Virus record (IMG/VR): IMGVR_UViG_3300044632_002328
Coordinates: 1-25,627 of that record
Direction: 5' to 3' (one strand)
From: a virus
DNA: 25,627 nucleotides
Below the pieces are notes generated by a model. That model ran no database searches and had not been told where the DNA came from. It saw only the letters and a program-made list of their open reading frames with translations. Positions 7,420-14,409 of this stretch are shown here, piece by piece (the first letter of the stretch is position 1; the number at the start of each line of letters is the position of its first letter). The position numbers were made by a program, and so were the translations under genes.

Positions 7420-8358
7420 TCAGTGCGCGAGGTGGAACTCAGGCGTGAGCTGGTAGTAGGTCTTGCGGTCGCCGCTGATCGTCTTGCCGGTCTGCTTCGC
7501 GAGGTAGAGCCGCATCCACACCGCGCCCTGCACCTCGGGTCCTCGGCCCTGCTCGATGTGCCAGCCGCTGTGGCCGTCGCCGAACTCGTCCTTGTACGTC
7601 CCGGTGCGGACGTGGTACTGGATGTCGCTGACCACGCGGCAGCCGGCCTTGTCGCAGACAAGTCGCTCGCGGGACAGCGGCATGAACCACTGCTTGTGGA
7701 CGTGGCCCTGCACGATCACGTCCGCGTCCGGCATGACCGCCGCGTTACGCCGGACCTTGAGCGTGTCGAAGGACATGAGCGCAGCCCCACCAGCCCCGTG
7801 GAAGTACTTGAGGGACAGGGTGAACCGCTCGGTGTCAAGGTTGATGTTGAAACGGAGCCAGCCGCCGTAGCCTCCGGGATACACCTTGTGCCCGGTCTGC
7901 TGGCTCATGCGCTCGCACAGCCGCTCGGTCAGGTCCGTCTCGCAGTTCTTCAGGATCGCGGACTCGTGATTGCCCCGGCCGATCACGACGAAGTTCTTTG
8001 CGTACGGCGCGTAGAAGTCGGAGGCGTGGCGGACTAGGGAATCGAGGTAGTCCGCAGCCAGTGCATGCTCTTCGCGAATGCCCGCCTTGTTGCGGCGAGG
8101 ATCGAACTTGCCTTCCATGGCGCAGAACAGATCGCCGACATCGATGATGCCAGCGCGACGCTCAACCGCTTGATCAAGGTGCTTGAGCTCAAGTTCATGG
8201 TCTGCGTGCGGGTTGTCGTGGTGGCGGTCCCCGGACAGCAGGAACCACCACTCATCCGTCTTCGAGGTGCAATCGAGATCGACAAGGTGAATGTTCCTTG
8301 TCGCTGCCCTCACCTGAAACGGGGCCTTAGGATGCTCTCCCAAGGGAGTCTTTGACAT
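7420..8358 (-). CDS. Calcineurin-like metallophosphoesterase
   Basis: A 312-residue protein. The start chosen is ATG 8358 because it overlaps the stop of the upstream 38-aa gene as TGATG; a longer in-frame version from 8436 would run through that gene. It shows the metallophosphatase signature: GDRHH with Asp44 and His46, DVGD with Asp76, GRGNHE at 127-132, a His in KYFHG (187), and GHVHK at 218-222. These bind two metal ions for phosphodiester hydrolysis. The substrate is unknown; phage members of this superfamily can be Mre11/SbcD-like nucleases or RNA/nucleotide phosphatases. It is translationally coupled to the small membrane-protein genes, an odd neighbourhood for a nuclease. A copy of the 10-mer (7785) is read as Ala-Gly-Gly-Ala. 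Confidence 0.8.
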   Translation of the reverse strand: MSKTPLGEHPKAPFQVRAATRNIHLVDLDCTSKTDEWWFLLSGDRHHDNPHADHELELKHLDQAVERRAGIIDVGDLFCAMEGKFDPRRNKAGIREEHALAADYLDSLVRHASDFYAPYAKNFVVIGRGNHESAILKNCETDLTERLCERMSQQTGHKVYPGGYGGWLRFNINLDTERFTLSLKYFHGAGGAALMSFDTLKVRRNAAVMPDADVIVQGHVHKQWFMPLSRERLVCDKAGCRVVSDIQYHVRTGTYKDEFGDGHSGWHIEQGRGPEVQGAVWMRLYLAKQTGKTISGDRKTYYQLTPEFHLAH

Positions 8359-8474
8359 CAGATCTTGGAGCCATGCTTCTTGCACAGGTACCAGCCGGCC
8401 ACGAAGCCGACCGCACCAAGTAGGGCTGCAAACCAAAGGCTACCGAGGAAAGAGGAGAAGTCAGCGAGGATCAT
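8358..8474 (-). CDS. Tiny single-span membrane protein, 38 aa
   Basis: A short gene from ATG 8474, overlapping the lipoprotein stop as ATGA and ending TGATG on the phosphoesterase start. One predicted transmembrane helix covers about residues 8-30 (FLGSLWFAALLGAVGFVAGW), followed by a short basic tail ending KKHGSKI. Ribosome site AAAAAGGAAACAGC is good. Tight coupling on both sides argues it is real. By size and neighbours it could be a holin-like or lysis-accessory protein, which is inference only. Confidence 0.65.
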   Translation of the reverse strand: MILADFSSFLGSLWFAALLGAVGFVAGWYLCKKHGSKI

Positions 8475-8950
8475 GCTGTTTCCTTTTTGTGAATGCGTCG
8501 CCACGCAGCATCGAACTCCGGGTCAGATGCCCGCCGCGCAGCGACATACTCGCGGGCATCCTCAGGTGATTTGTCATCGAGCATCCGGCTGGCAAGGTCC
8601 GCATCCGAAACCTTCTTGCGCGGGATCCAGCCGACGGCAATCCGGATGGCCTGGCCCAGTCCGGTCTGCCACAGGACAATGACGACTGCAACGGCAACCA
8701 CGGCACCAGCCACCCAAACGAGCGTCTCCATCCACGCAGGGGTACGGTCCTCAAGGCCAGGAAGCTGAGCATGGATATCGGCAGCCAGTTCGTAGATTCT
8801 GTCGGCACGGGTGACTACCTCCTTGTCTTGGATGGATTCCCCGTGCACGGACAGGGCGCGGGCTTCTGCCCGGATCTCGTTCGTGTTGTCCGATACCCGC
8901 TCCGTCGCGCTGCACCCCACCAGCAGGAGGCTAGCGGTGAGGCGTTTCAT
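8471..8950 (-). CDS. Predicted lipoprotein with an internal membrane helix
   Basis: A 159-residue protein. The start chosen is ATG 8950, which gives a clear lipoprotein signal peptide MKRLTASLLLVGC with lipobox Cys13. After a charged helical segment (about 18-70), a second strongly hydrophobic stretch lies at about 75-100 (ETLVWVAGAVVAVAVVIVLW), then a charged tail probably in the cytoplasm. A lipid-anchored N-terminus plus a downstream transmembrane helix could span the periplasm, like a unimolecular spanin turned around; this is speculative. The lipobox codons CTG GTG GGG TGC are one copy of the 10-mer (8915). It overlaps the upstream gene by 20 nt. Confidence 0.65.
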   Translation of the reverse strand: MKRLTASLLLVGCSATERVSDNTNEIRAEARALSVHGESIQDKEVVTRADRIYELAADIHAQLPGLEDRTPAWMETLVWVAGAVVAVAVVIVLWQTGLGQAIRIAVGWIPRKKVSDADLASRMLDDKSPEDAREYVAARRASDPEFDAAWRRIHKKETA

Positions 8951-9140
8951 AAAGCTTCGTCTCGATCTTGTCCAGCCGGGCGTTTGTGTACTGCTGCTGG
9001 ATGATGAGCTGGGTGAGTTGGCGGTCGTGGTGCAGGTAGACGCCGAGCAGGCTTCCAAACAGCGTGATCGCCACGCCGGCGATCTTGGCCCAGTCTCCTG
9101 CTGACAGCTTGACGATGTTGGATCCTGGCTCCATTGTCAT
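8931..9140 (-). CDS. Small membrane protein, holin-like
   Basis: A 69-residue protein from ATG 9140 (ATG 9134 is possible). One transmembrane helix at about residues 17-38 (WAKIAGVAITLFGSLLGVYLHH) is followed by an amphipathic, Gln-rich helix ending LDKIETKLYE. This architecture is common in small phage holin or holin-associated proteins near tail-fibre genes, but I cannot assign a class. It starts 1 nt after the stop of the upstream gene and overlaps the lipoprotein start, which supports one lysis-type cassette. No endolysin is recognised in the window. Confidence 0.6.
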   Translation of the reverse strand: MTMEPGSNIVKLSAGDWAKIAGVAITLFGSLLGVYLHHDRQLTQLIIQQQYTNARLDKIETKLYETPHR

Positions 9141-9141
9141 C

Positions 9142-9435
9142 TCAGGACCACACCCTTACCGGATGTGCCGGCGGCTGGATCAGGATGGGGCTCAGGATGA
9201 CCTCCTGGGTGGCCGTCAGGGGATCCCTGAGCCGCAGGTTGGCATGCCATCCGGGGAGCGGCACGGGGACGGGGTTGCCTTCCTCGTCCACGTCCGGTCC
9301 CGGCACCCAGATCGTGCCGATGGCCGAGTACGAGGTTTCCTGCGTGAACCCGCAGACGAGGCCGGCGGCTGCCATCGCCTCTTGGACGTGGGCCTCGTCC
9401 TCGCCCTTGAGCCAGTAGTCGTGGAAGGGGGTCAT
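9142..9435 (-). CDS. Tail-fibre-associated small protein
   Basis: A 97-residue protein from ATG 9435, coupled to the fibre stop by ATGA. It begins with a helical segment (EDEAHVQEAMAAAGL). The C-terminus contains GWHANLRLRDPLTATQEV and ends PPAHPVRVW. That ending is familiar from short proteins encoded next to phage tail-fibre genes, where the peptide LR-P-L is followed by a Pro-rich tail; I infer a fibre accessory or chaperone role. No membrane segment. Confidence 0.6.
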   Translation of the reverse strand: MTPFHDYWLKGEDEAHVQEAMAAAGLVCGFTQETSYSAIGTIWVPGPDVDEEGNPVPVPLPGWHANLRLRDPLTATQEVILSPILIQPPAHPVRVWS

Positions 9436-11993
9436 GTGGTGATCGTCTGGAGGTTGCCCGATGTGAGCGTCCCGGCGTAGAACTCGACTTTTCGGATGAT
9501 GAGATTCGGGTACTGCGTGTACGTCCCCGGCGTGCCGCTGCTGTCGGTGGCCTCCATCCCGAAGGTAACGAAGTCGATGTTTCCGAAGGTCGTGACATTG
9601 TTTGTCTGGGTGTCTACGGACCCGCCATTGATGCAGAACGACGATGACGTTCCGCTCCAGTAGTGGACGGCCTTGTTCACCCCCGCGGCGATGGTGCCCG
9701 TCGAGGTATTACCGTTCGACCAGAACGCCCGCGCCGCGGTCGTGCTGCTGGCCTGAAGGCCGAGTTGCTCCGCAGGCGCATCGTCGGTGGACAGCAGCGT
9801 CCCGGCCTGACCCGGCGGGTAGAAGTGGATGACCAAGGCACCGGGGTCGCCCCACGACGTGATCGTGGAGTCGAGGACGTACACGCGGTCGGGGTCGCGC
9901 TGGACGGATGCGTTCGACGGCGTCTTGATGTAGGAGGTCGGCACTACGTTGACGTTCGCGCCATCCATTCCCCAGATGTAGATTCCGTCCGTCGTATTCG
10001 CCCCCAAATACGACTCGCCATTGGCAGTCATTGCAGGAGTGCCGCTGGAATCGTTGGTTGCCAGCGCGAGGACGAAGTTCAAGTTCCCGGAAGTGCTGGC
10101 CGTGCCGCGCACCCAGATCCGGTACCAGTCGTCCTTGAACGCCTCGATGCCTCGGTCGGTCGAAGAAATCACCGTTCCGACCACCGCCGACTGCGTGACC
10201 GTCCCGGCATCAAGATCGAATGTCGCGTGGTAATACTCCGTGCCGCTTCTTGACAAGAGGAGCGTCGCGTACTTTCCAGCCCTTCCGCTTCCTCCCGTAA
10301 GGTTCTGCTTCTTCACGAACACGCTGTTCATTCGCGCCGTCTGTGAACCGACCGTCCGGCTCATGTAATGCGCCGCAGAAGAGGTGTTCTGACGCAGCAG
10401 CACGGCGGTTGACGCATTGTCTGGAGCCGTCCAGAAAGCGCCGCTGTTGTTGTTGATTCCACTACCTGACTTCGTCCAGTACGCATTCGCCGGGTCTTCC
10501 GAATATTGGAATTCGTTCGTCCTGCTCTCCTCCACCAGAAGCCCGAGCCGGGTTCCGCTGCTGTTGTGGGTGAGGCGGGCGACGTCCGTGGCCGCCGACG
10601 CGATGTAGCCCGAGGAGTCCACGTAGGTGCCGCTGCTGGCGCGGGTGAGCGTGTAGCCCGAAGGGGTGCCGCTGCTGAAGTCGAGGGTCCAGGATGGTGA
10701 CAGCGCCCCGCTCTGCGTGGTCGCGTTCGCAGCCGTCGACGGCGACGAGTCGTAGTCCGCGTTCGTCGCCACGATGCGGTACTCGTACGAGGTCGACGCC
10801 GTCAGCCCCGTGTCGCTGTACGTCGTGGCCGTTGCGCTGACGGTCGTCAGGGTCGAGTACGACCCGCTGCCGCTCGGGCTGCGCCGTTCGATGCGCTGGC
10901 CCGTGTTCCCGGTCGACACGTCCGTCCACGAAAGGTCGATCTGCGAGCTGCTGACCGCCGTCGCCGTCAGGCCCGTGGGGGTCGCGGGGATCGTGAACTT
11001 GCTTGCCGCGTTGCTGTTGGCGCTGGCGCCCGCCGCATTGGTCGCGTAGACGCGGTACTCGTACTGGACGCTCTCGGTCAGGCCCGTGTTGCTGTACGAG
11101 TTTGCGCCAGCCGACAGGGTGGCGATCTGGCTGTAGCCGCCGCTCCCGGCGGGACTGCGCCGCTGGACGATGTACCCGGTCTCGTTCGTGGCGTTGTCGG
11201 TCCACGCGAGGTCGATCTGCGTGGTGCTCGTGGCGGTCGCGGTGAGCGAGGTCGGCGCGGCCGGGACGTTGAGGGTCGTGACCCCGCCCGTCGCGTTCTG
11301 GCTTGCCGCGACCTTCGTGCTCTCGCCGATCCCGTTGTGGGCGCTGACCCAGTAGTAGTAGGTCGTGTTCACGGCGGGCGCGTTGCCGCCGCTGTTGGCC
11401 CCGTCGTCGGTGTAGGTCTGGACGCCCGCGCCGACCCCGTTCACGAGGGTTGCGCCCACCGTGGTGTTGGTCGTATTGCGGTAGACGTAGAAGCCGTCCT
11501 CGTTGGCCGAGGCGTCCGTCCAGGTGATCGTGACCGCGACCGCCGTGCCGTCCGTGCTCGGGGACGCGCTGACCCCGGTCGGGTCGGCGGGCACGGTTCC
11601 GGCCTGCGTGGTCGCGTTGGCCGTGGCGCTTGGCGGGGTCTTGTCGTAACAGTTCCCGGCGATCACCCGATACCAATACTGCGTGCTCGCCGCCAGCCCG
11701 GTATCGACGTATGCGTTGATCACGACCACCGCGACCTGCGTCCATCCGGTGCTGCCGTTGGGCGACCGCTCGACCTCCCAGAACGTGGCCTCGTTTGGGC
11801 CGCCTGCGGTATCCGGGTCCCAGCTAACGTCGATGGACGAAGCGCTGAGTGCGCTGGCCGCCACGCGCGTGACCGCGTCGGGCTTGTTGTCGGACAAGCA
11901 CCCGCTCGGACCTGCGATCGGCAGGACTCGGTTGCGCTGCGTGCGCAGGACAGCCTCGGTGTCAGTGAGGTTCCAGGTCCTGTTGCGATGCAT
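9432..11993 (-). CDS. Tail fibre / receptor-binding protein with four FN3 domains
   Basis: An 853-residue protein from ATG 11993, overlapping the upstream stop as TGATG. An N-terminal 38 residues precede four fibronectin type III repeats: about 38-130, 133-237, 243-333 and 336-427. Repeats 3 and 4 share TSL/TGLTATA, QIDLxWTD, RRSPxGSGxYS and YEYRVxATN patterns. The rest (about 435-853) begins WTLDFSSGTPSGYTLTRASSGTYVDSSG and continues GLLVEESRTNEFQ, a β-rich sequence common in phage tail-fibre C-termini that resembles a concanavalin/LamG-like sugar-binding fold. This supports host-surface attachment. It lies in the replication-strand block, far from the plus-strand virion gene. It contains no exact copy of the dispersed 10-mer. 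Confidence 0.85.
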   Translation of the reverse strand: MHRNRTWNLTDTEAVLRTQRNRVLPIAGPSGCLSDNKPDAVTRVAASALSASSIDVSWDPDTAGGPNEATFWEVERSPNGSTGWTQVAVVVINAYVDTGLAASTQYWYRVIAGNCYDKTPPSATANATTQAGTVPADPTGVSASPSTDGTAVAVTITWTDASANEDGFYVYRNTTNTTVGATLVNGVGAGVQTYTDDGANSGGNAPAVNTTYYYWVSAHNGIGESTKVAASQNATGGVTTLNVPAAPTSLTATATSTTQIDLAWTDNATNETGYIVQRRSPAGSGGYSQIATLSAGANSYSNTGLTESVQYEYRVYATNAAGASANSNAASKFTIPATPTGLTATAVSSSQIDLSWTDVSTGNTGQRIERRSPSGSGSYSTLTTVSATATTYSDTGLTASTSYEYRIVATNADYDSSPSTAANATTQSGALSPSWTLDFSSGTPSGYTLTRASSGTYVDSSGYIASAATDVARLTHNSSGTRLGLLVEESRTNEFQYSEDPANAYWTKSGSGINNNSGAFWTAPDNASTAVLLRQNTSSAAHYMSRTVGSQTARMNSVFVKKQNLTGGSGRAGKYATLLLSRSGTEYYHATFDLDAGTVTQSAVVGTVISSTDRGIEAFKDDWYRIWVRGTASTSGNLNFVLALATNDSSGTPAMTANGESYLGANTTDGIYIWGMDGANVNVVPTSYIKTPSNASVQRDPDRVYVLDSTITSWGDPGALVIHFYPPGQAGTLLSTDDAPAEQLGLQASSTTAARAFWSNGNTSTGTIAAGVNKAVHYWSGTSSSFCINGGSVDTQTNNVTTFGNIDFVTFGMEATDSSGTPGTYTQYPNLIIRKVEFYAGTLTSGNLQTITT

Positions 11994-12490
11994 CACAGTC
12001 CCCCGTGAAGAACCTGGACGGTGGGGGTTCCGGACGCCGCGGAGCAGTGGACCTCGATGAACTGGCATCCAACCGTATCGATCAGGATGAATGCACCGTT
12101 CGTCGTCGAGTTCGTGGAGTTGAAGATCTTCGCGTCACCGACCGTCTTGGTGTACTGCGAAACCTCGTAGTAGTTCGTGCCGGCCAGCCCCGGGAAAGCC
12201 GCCTGCGCGTTCGTGTTCAGGACCGTCGTGGCAACGCAGAGCGTCTGGGGAACCCACGCCATCTGGTCTGGGTAGAAGGACCAGCCGATGAACGTCATGG
12301 TCAACGCGCTAGTCGAGGTCGACAGCGTCTTGAACTTCAGGTAGTTCAGGCTGGACCCCACCAGCACACTTCCCGATCCTGCCACCGGCTTGGTCGTCGT
12401 GACCACCCGGCTTGGCGTCGTCGTCGTGACTGCGGCAATCGATGCGATCGAGAAGCTCTTGACGTCCGTGGTGAGTTGGACCTGTGCCAT
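11993..12490 (-). CDS. Minor virion protein, fibre-proximal
   Basis: A 165-residue Ser/Thr-rich, β-type protein from ATG 12490 with ribosome site CAGGAACGAC. It has segments such as SFYPDQMAWVPQT and GAFILIDTVGCQFIEVH, few charged residues and no transmembrane segment. Composition and coupling to the fibre gene suggest a head-decoration, tail or fibre-trimer component; no named family recognised. Its first 182 nt also encode the C-terminus of the ERCC4 nuclease in another frame. A 10-mer copy (12356) encodes Leu-Val-Gly. Confidence 0.6.
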   Translation of the reverse strand: MAQVQLTTDVKSFSIASIAAVTTTTPSRVVTTTKPVAGSGSVLVGSSLNYLKFKTLSTSTSALTMTFIGWSFYPDQMAWVPQTLCVATTVLNTNAQAAFPGLAGTNYYEVSQYTKTVGDAKIFNSTNSTTNGAFILIDTVGCQFIEVHCSAASGTPTVQVLHGGL

Positions 12491-12983
12491 GTCGTTCCTG
12501 CGCGAGCAGCCACCTCAGTGCCCATTCTCCTGCGGCCCTACGCTGGCCGACTGTGCTCAGGGGAAGAAGCATGAGCGGCAAACCGTGCTCCCCGATGATA
12601 TCGAGCAAAGCATCGGTTGCCACCCCCGGATGCGGAAGTCCAGGACGCACTTCGAAGTCCCGGATCCAGCCCTCGAACAGCAGGCAGGCGGTCCTGCATT
12701 CGTCACGGAGGCGACGGCAGCACTCGGCGAAGCGTCGCCTGCCGTCCACGGTCAGGCAGTTCCCCGCGATTTCCTCGAAGGAACCCTTGCGCTCGATTGC
12801 GCTTGTGCCCCCCACCAGCCGGTAGTCCCCGGTCTTGAGGGTCTGAGACTGAGTGCGGACCGTCAATGTGAGGGACTTGCCGGCGGTGGAGGGGCGGCTG
12901 CGGTCCAGCACCACGAGGTGGGCCGGGAACGCAAGCGGCTTCTTCTCCCTGCTGTCGATCAGGACTGTGGCGGTTCGGGACAC
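12309..12983 (-). CDS. ERCC4-type nuclease
   Basis: A 224-residue protein from GTG 12983, overlapping the upstream gene by 25 nt. It shows the ERCC4 nuclease signature: IDSREKKPL with Asp10 and Glu13, LKTGDYRLVGG with Asp53, and AIERKGSFEE with Glu64, Arg65 and Lys66. The usual ERKxxxD ends in Glu here. XPF/MUS81-type nucleases cut branched or single-to-double-strand junction DNA, so a role in phage replication or recombination intermediates is likely. The recognisable domain ends near residue 163. Residues 165-224 are read out of frame through the start of the virion gene and look like noise, so the original stop may have been lost. A 10-mer copy at 12810 encodes Leu-Val-Gly. Confidence 0.8.
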   Translation of the reverse strand: MSRTATVLIDSREKKPLAFPAHLVVLDRSRPSTAGKSLTLTVRTQSQTLKTGDYRLVGGTSAIERKGSFEEIAGNCLTVDGRRRFAECCRRLRDECRTACLLFEGWIRDFEVRPGLPHPGVATDALLDIIGEHGLPLMLLPLSTVGQRRAAGEWALRWLLAQERHGTGPTHHGRQELLDRIDCRSHDDDAKPGGHDDQAGGRIGKCAGGVQPELPEVQDAVDLD

Positions 12984-13396
12984 TCCCGGATGCTAGGGAT
13001 TTCCTTGTGCAGTCCGTAGATGTCCTTCAGGAGATTCTTCCTGGTGTCCGCCCATTCGTCTCCGCTGATCGGCGGCTTGGTGGGGACTCGGTTCATGCCG
13101 ATGGTGAGCTTCATGTTGGACAGCCACCACTCGGGCGTGGGCAGGAAACCCATGTCCTCCATGACGTGCTGCTCCGCGACCAGCCGGACCGGAACCAGCT
13201 TGTCGCCAACCTTGATGTTGGTTCCGAACTCCTGCTCGCACCAGAAGATGCCGGCGGTGTGGTGCCGGAGGGCACGGTGTCGTGCGTCTCCCATCAGTGC
13301 CTTCGTCTCGTCGAACCAGTTGTGGATGAACAGGTAATCCTGCCATTCCCCGCCGAACTTCTTGGCGGAGGACAGTGCGTGGTGGTATGGGTGCAT
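12959..13396 (-). CDS. DUF6915-like protein
   Basis: A 145-residue protein from ATG 13396, joined to the upstream stop as TGATG. It has the opening MHPYHHALSSAKKFGG, a middle section HRALRHHTAGIFWCEQEFG, and VPVRLVAEQHVMEDMGFLPTPEWWL. These blocks match what I recall of DUF6915 proteins found in bacteria and phages, whose function is unknown. The many conserved His residues could bind metal, but no enzyme can be named. The C-terminus (PTKPPISGDEWADTRKNLLKDIYG) extends beyond the recalled family core. Confidence 0.7.
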   Translation of the reverse strand: MHPYHHALSSAKKFGGEWQDYLFIHNWFDETKALMGDARHRALRHHTAGIFWCEQEFGTNIKVGDKLVPVRLVAEQHVMEDMGFLPTPEWWLSNMKLTIGMNRVPTKPPISGDEWADTRKNLLKDIYGLHKEIPSIRECPEPPQS

Positions 13397-13794
13397 CAGA
13401 AGCTCACTTTCTCGTCTGGACTCTCGTCCTTGGTTTCCTGGAATCGGATCTCGTGCCGCTGGGAGATGACGTTGTTCTTGCTGCGGATCGTGAATGCTCC
13501 GTTCGATCCGTCCACGTACCCATCCCCGATCTCCCAGCCGGGGAATCTGGACTCGAGCAGCTGGTACAGCTCGTCGTGGATGTCGGAGATGAACGACTGG
13601 ACGATGGAGTGCGCTGCTTCCTTCTCGTCTTCGGACTTGTAGATGACCCGGTCGCCTTCCTCCATCGAGAAGAAGTGGTGGTCGAACCAGCCGGAGTCGT
13701 TGGACCCGGAGTACTCCACGACCAGCGTGAACTCAGCGGGGAGGAGAGGGCGGATCTGGTCGATGCACTTTCGTATGTTCGGGAATTGACTCAT
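13396..13794 (-). CDS. DUF6878-like protein
   Basis: A 132-residue acidic protein. The start chosen is ATG 13794 because it overlaps the upstream stop as ATGA. It contains VVEYSGSNDSGWFDHHFF, GWEIGDGYVDGSNGAFTIRSK and a final strand set. The order of a YSGSxDSG motif and a GWExxDGxxG motif resembles DUF6878, often seen beside DUF6915-like genes in mobile elements and phages. The link is from memory and moderate in strength. Function unknown, probably cytoplasmic. Confidence 0.6.
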   Translation of the reverse strand: MSQFPNIRKCIDQIRPLLPAEFTLVVEYSGSNDSGWFDHHFFSMEEGDRVIYKSEDEKEAAHSIVQSFISDIHDELYQLLESRFPGWEIGDGYVDGSNGAFTIRSKNNVISQRHEIRFQETKDESPDEKVSF

Positions 13795-14096
13795 GGCTTC
13801 GCTGCTTTCTCCAGTTTGTCCTGGATCTCGTTGTTGAATGTGTCCACGACGTTTCTGATTTTGGGGTGCATGTCTTCCCCATAGATCCACCGATACTCGT
13901 TGTCGAGCGCGTCGCCGTACTCGACCTTGATGAGCGTGCGGTCGAGCCACTCGACAGAGGAGCGTCGGTCGCCGTTGCCGATCCGCTCTGTGACCACGTT
14001 GTACTTGCATGCAAACGTGCACTCGAGGTAGATGCCGTTGCGCTCGATGTACACGGGGATGTCACGCTCGACTTCACTGATGGTGTGCTCAGTCAT
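13791..14096 (-). CDS. Hypothetical protein, 101 aa
   Basis: Start ATG 14096 overlaps the upstream gene by 8 nt. Not recognised. It is acidic and mixed in structure: VYIERNGIYLECTFACKYNVV looks like a β-hairpin, VEWLDRTLIKVEYGDALDNEYRW is mixed, and the C-terminus is helical (RNVVDTFNNEIQDKLEKAA). It is coupled on both sides to small genes of unknown role. Confidence 0.7.
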   Translation of the reverse strand: MTEHTISEVERDIPVYIERNGIYLECTFACKYNVVTERIGNGDRRSSVEWLDRTLIKVEYGDALDNEYRWIYGEDMHPKIRNVVDTFNNEIQDKLEKAAKP

Positions 14097-14406
14097 CTTC
14101 TTCCTCTCCGAGGTTGACGGCGATCTCCTGGGCTTCCGGGCTGTACCTGCCGCGCCATGCTTCCCAGCGCAGGTCGTATCCGGACATGTCGTTCGACAGC
14201 TTGCAGTCACGGTGGTATCGGCTGGCCTGCCCGTTGAACAGCAGGATGTCGGCCAGGTGCTGGCGGTTGACTGGGTCGGCACGAGCTGCGGCTTCCCATC
14301 CCTTGTCGTTGATGACGGACATGACGAAGTCGCCGCCGGGGATGCCGTGTCTGTAGTAGCGGTAGAGGGACTCGAAGACGGTGGGGGGAACGGACCAGTT
14401 CTGCAT
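14089..14406 (-). CDS. Small conserved phage-type protein, 105 aa
   Basis: Starts at ATG 14406, 3 nt after the polymerase stop. The segment FESLYRYYRHGIPGGDFVMSVINDKGWEAAARADPVNRQHLADILLF follows a pattern often seen in short phage proteins (HGIPxGxF, V-ND, A-AD-N). The function of that family is unknown. It has an acidic C-terminus (LGEEEDD). Co-transcription with the polymerase suggests early expression. Confidence 0.65.
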   Translation of the reverse strand: MQNWSVPPTVFESLYRYYRHGIPGGDFVMSVINDKGWEAAARADPVNRQHLADILLFNGQASRYHRDCKLSNDMSGYDLRWEAWRGRYSPEAQEIAVNLGEEEDD

Positions 14407-14409
14407 GGC

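Noticed and set aside
9700-11900. DNA repeats in the fibre gene as a CRISPR or mobile repeat
   Set aside because: The periodicity is about 270-300 nt and matches protein FN3 domains, not short direct repeats with spacers.
9663-12008. Plus-strand frames opposite the fibre gene
   Set aside because: They follow from the repetitive FN3 codon pattern and contain no domain signals.
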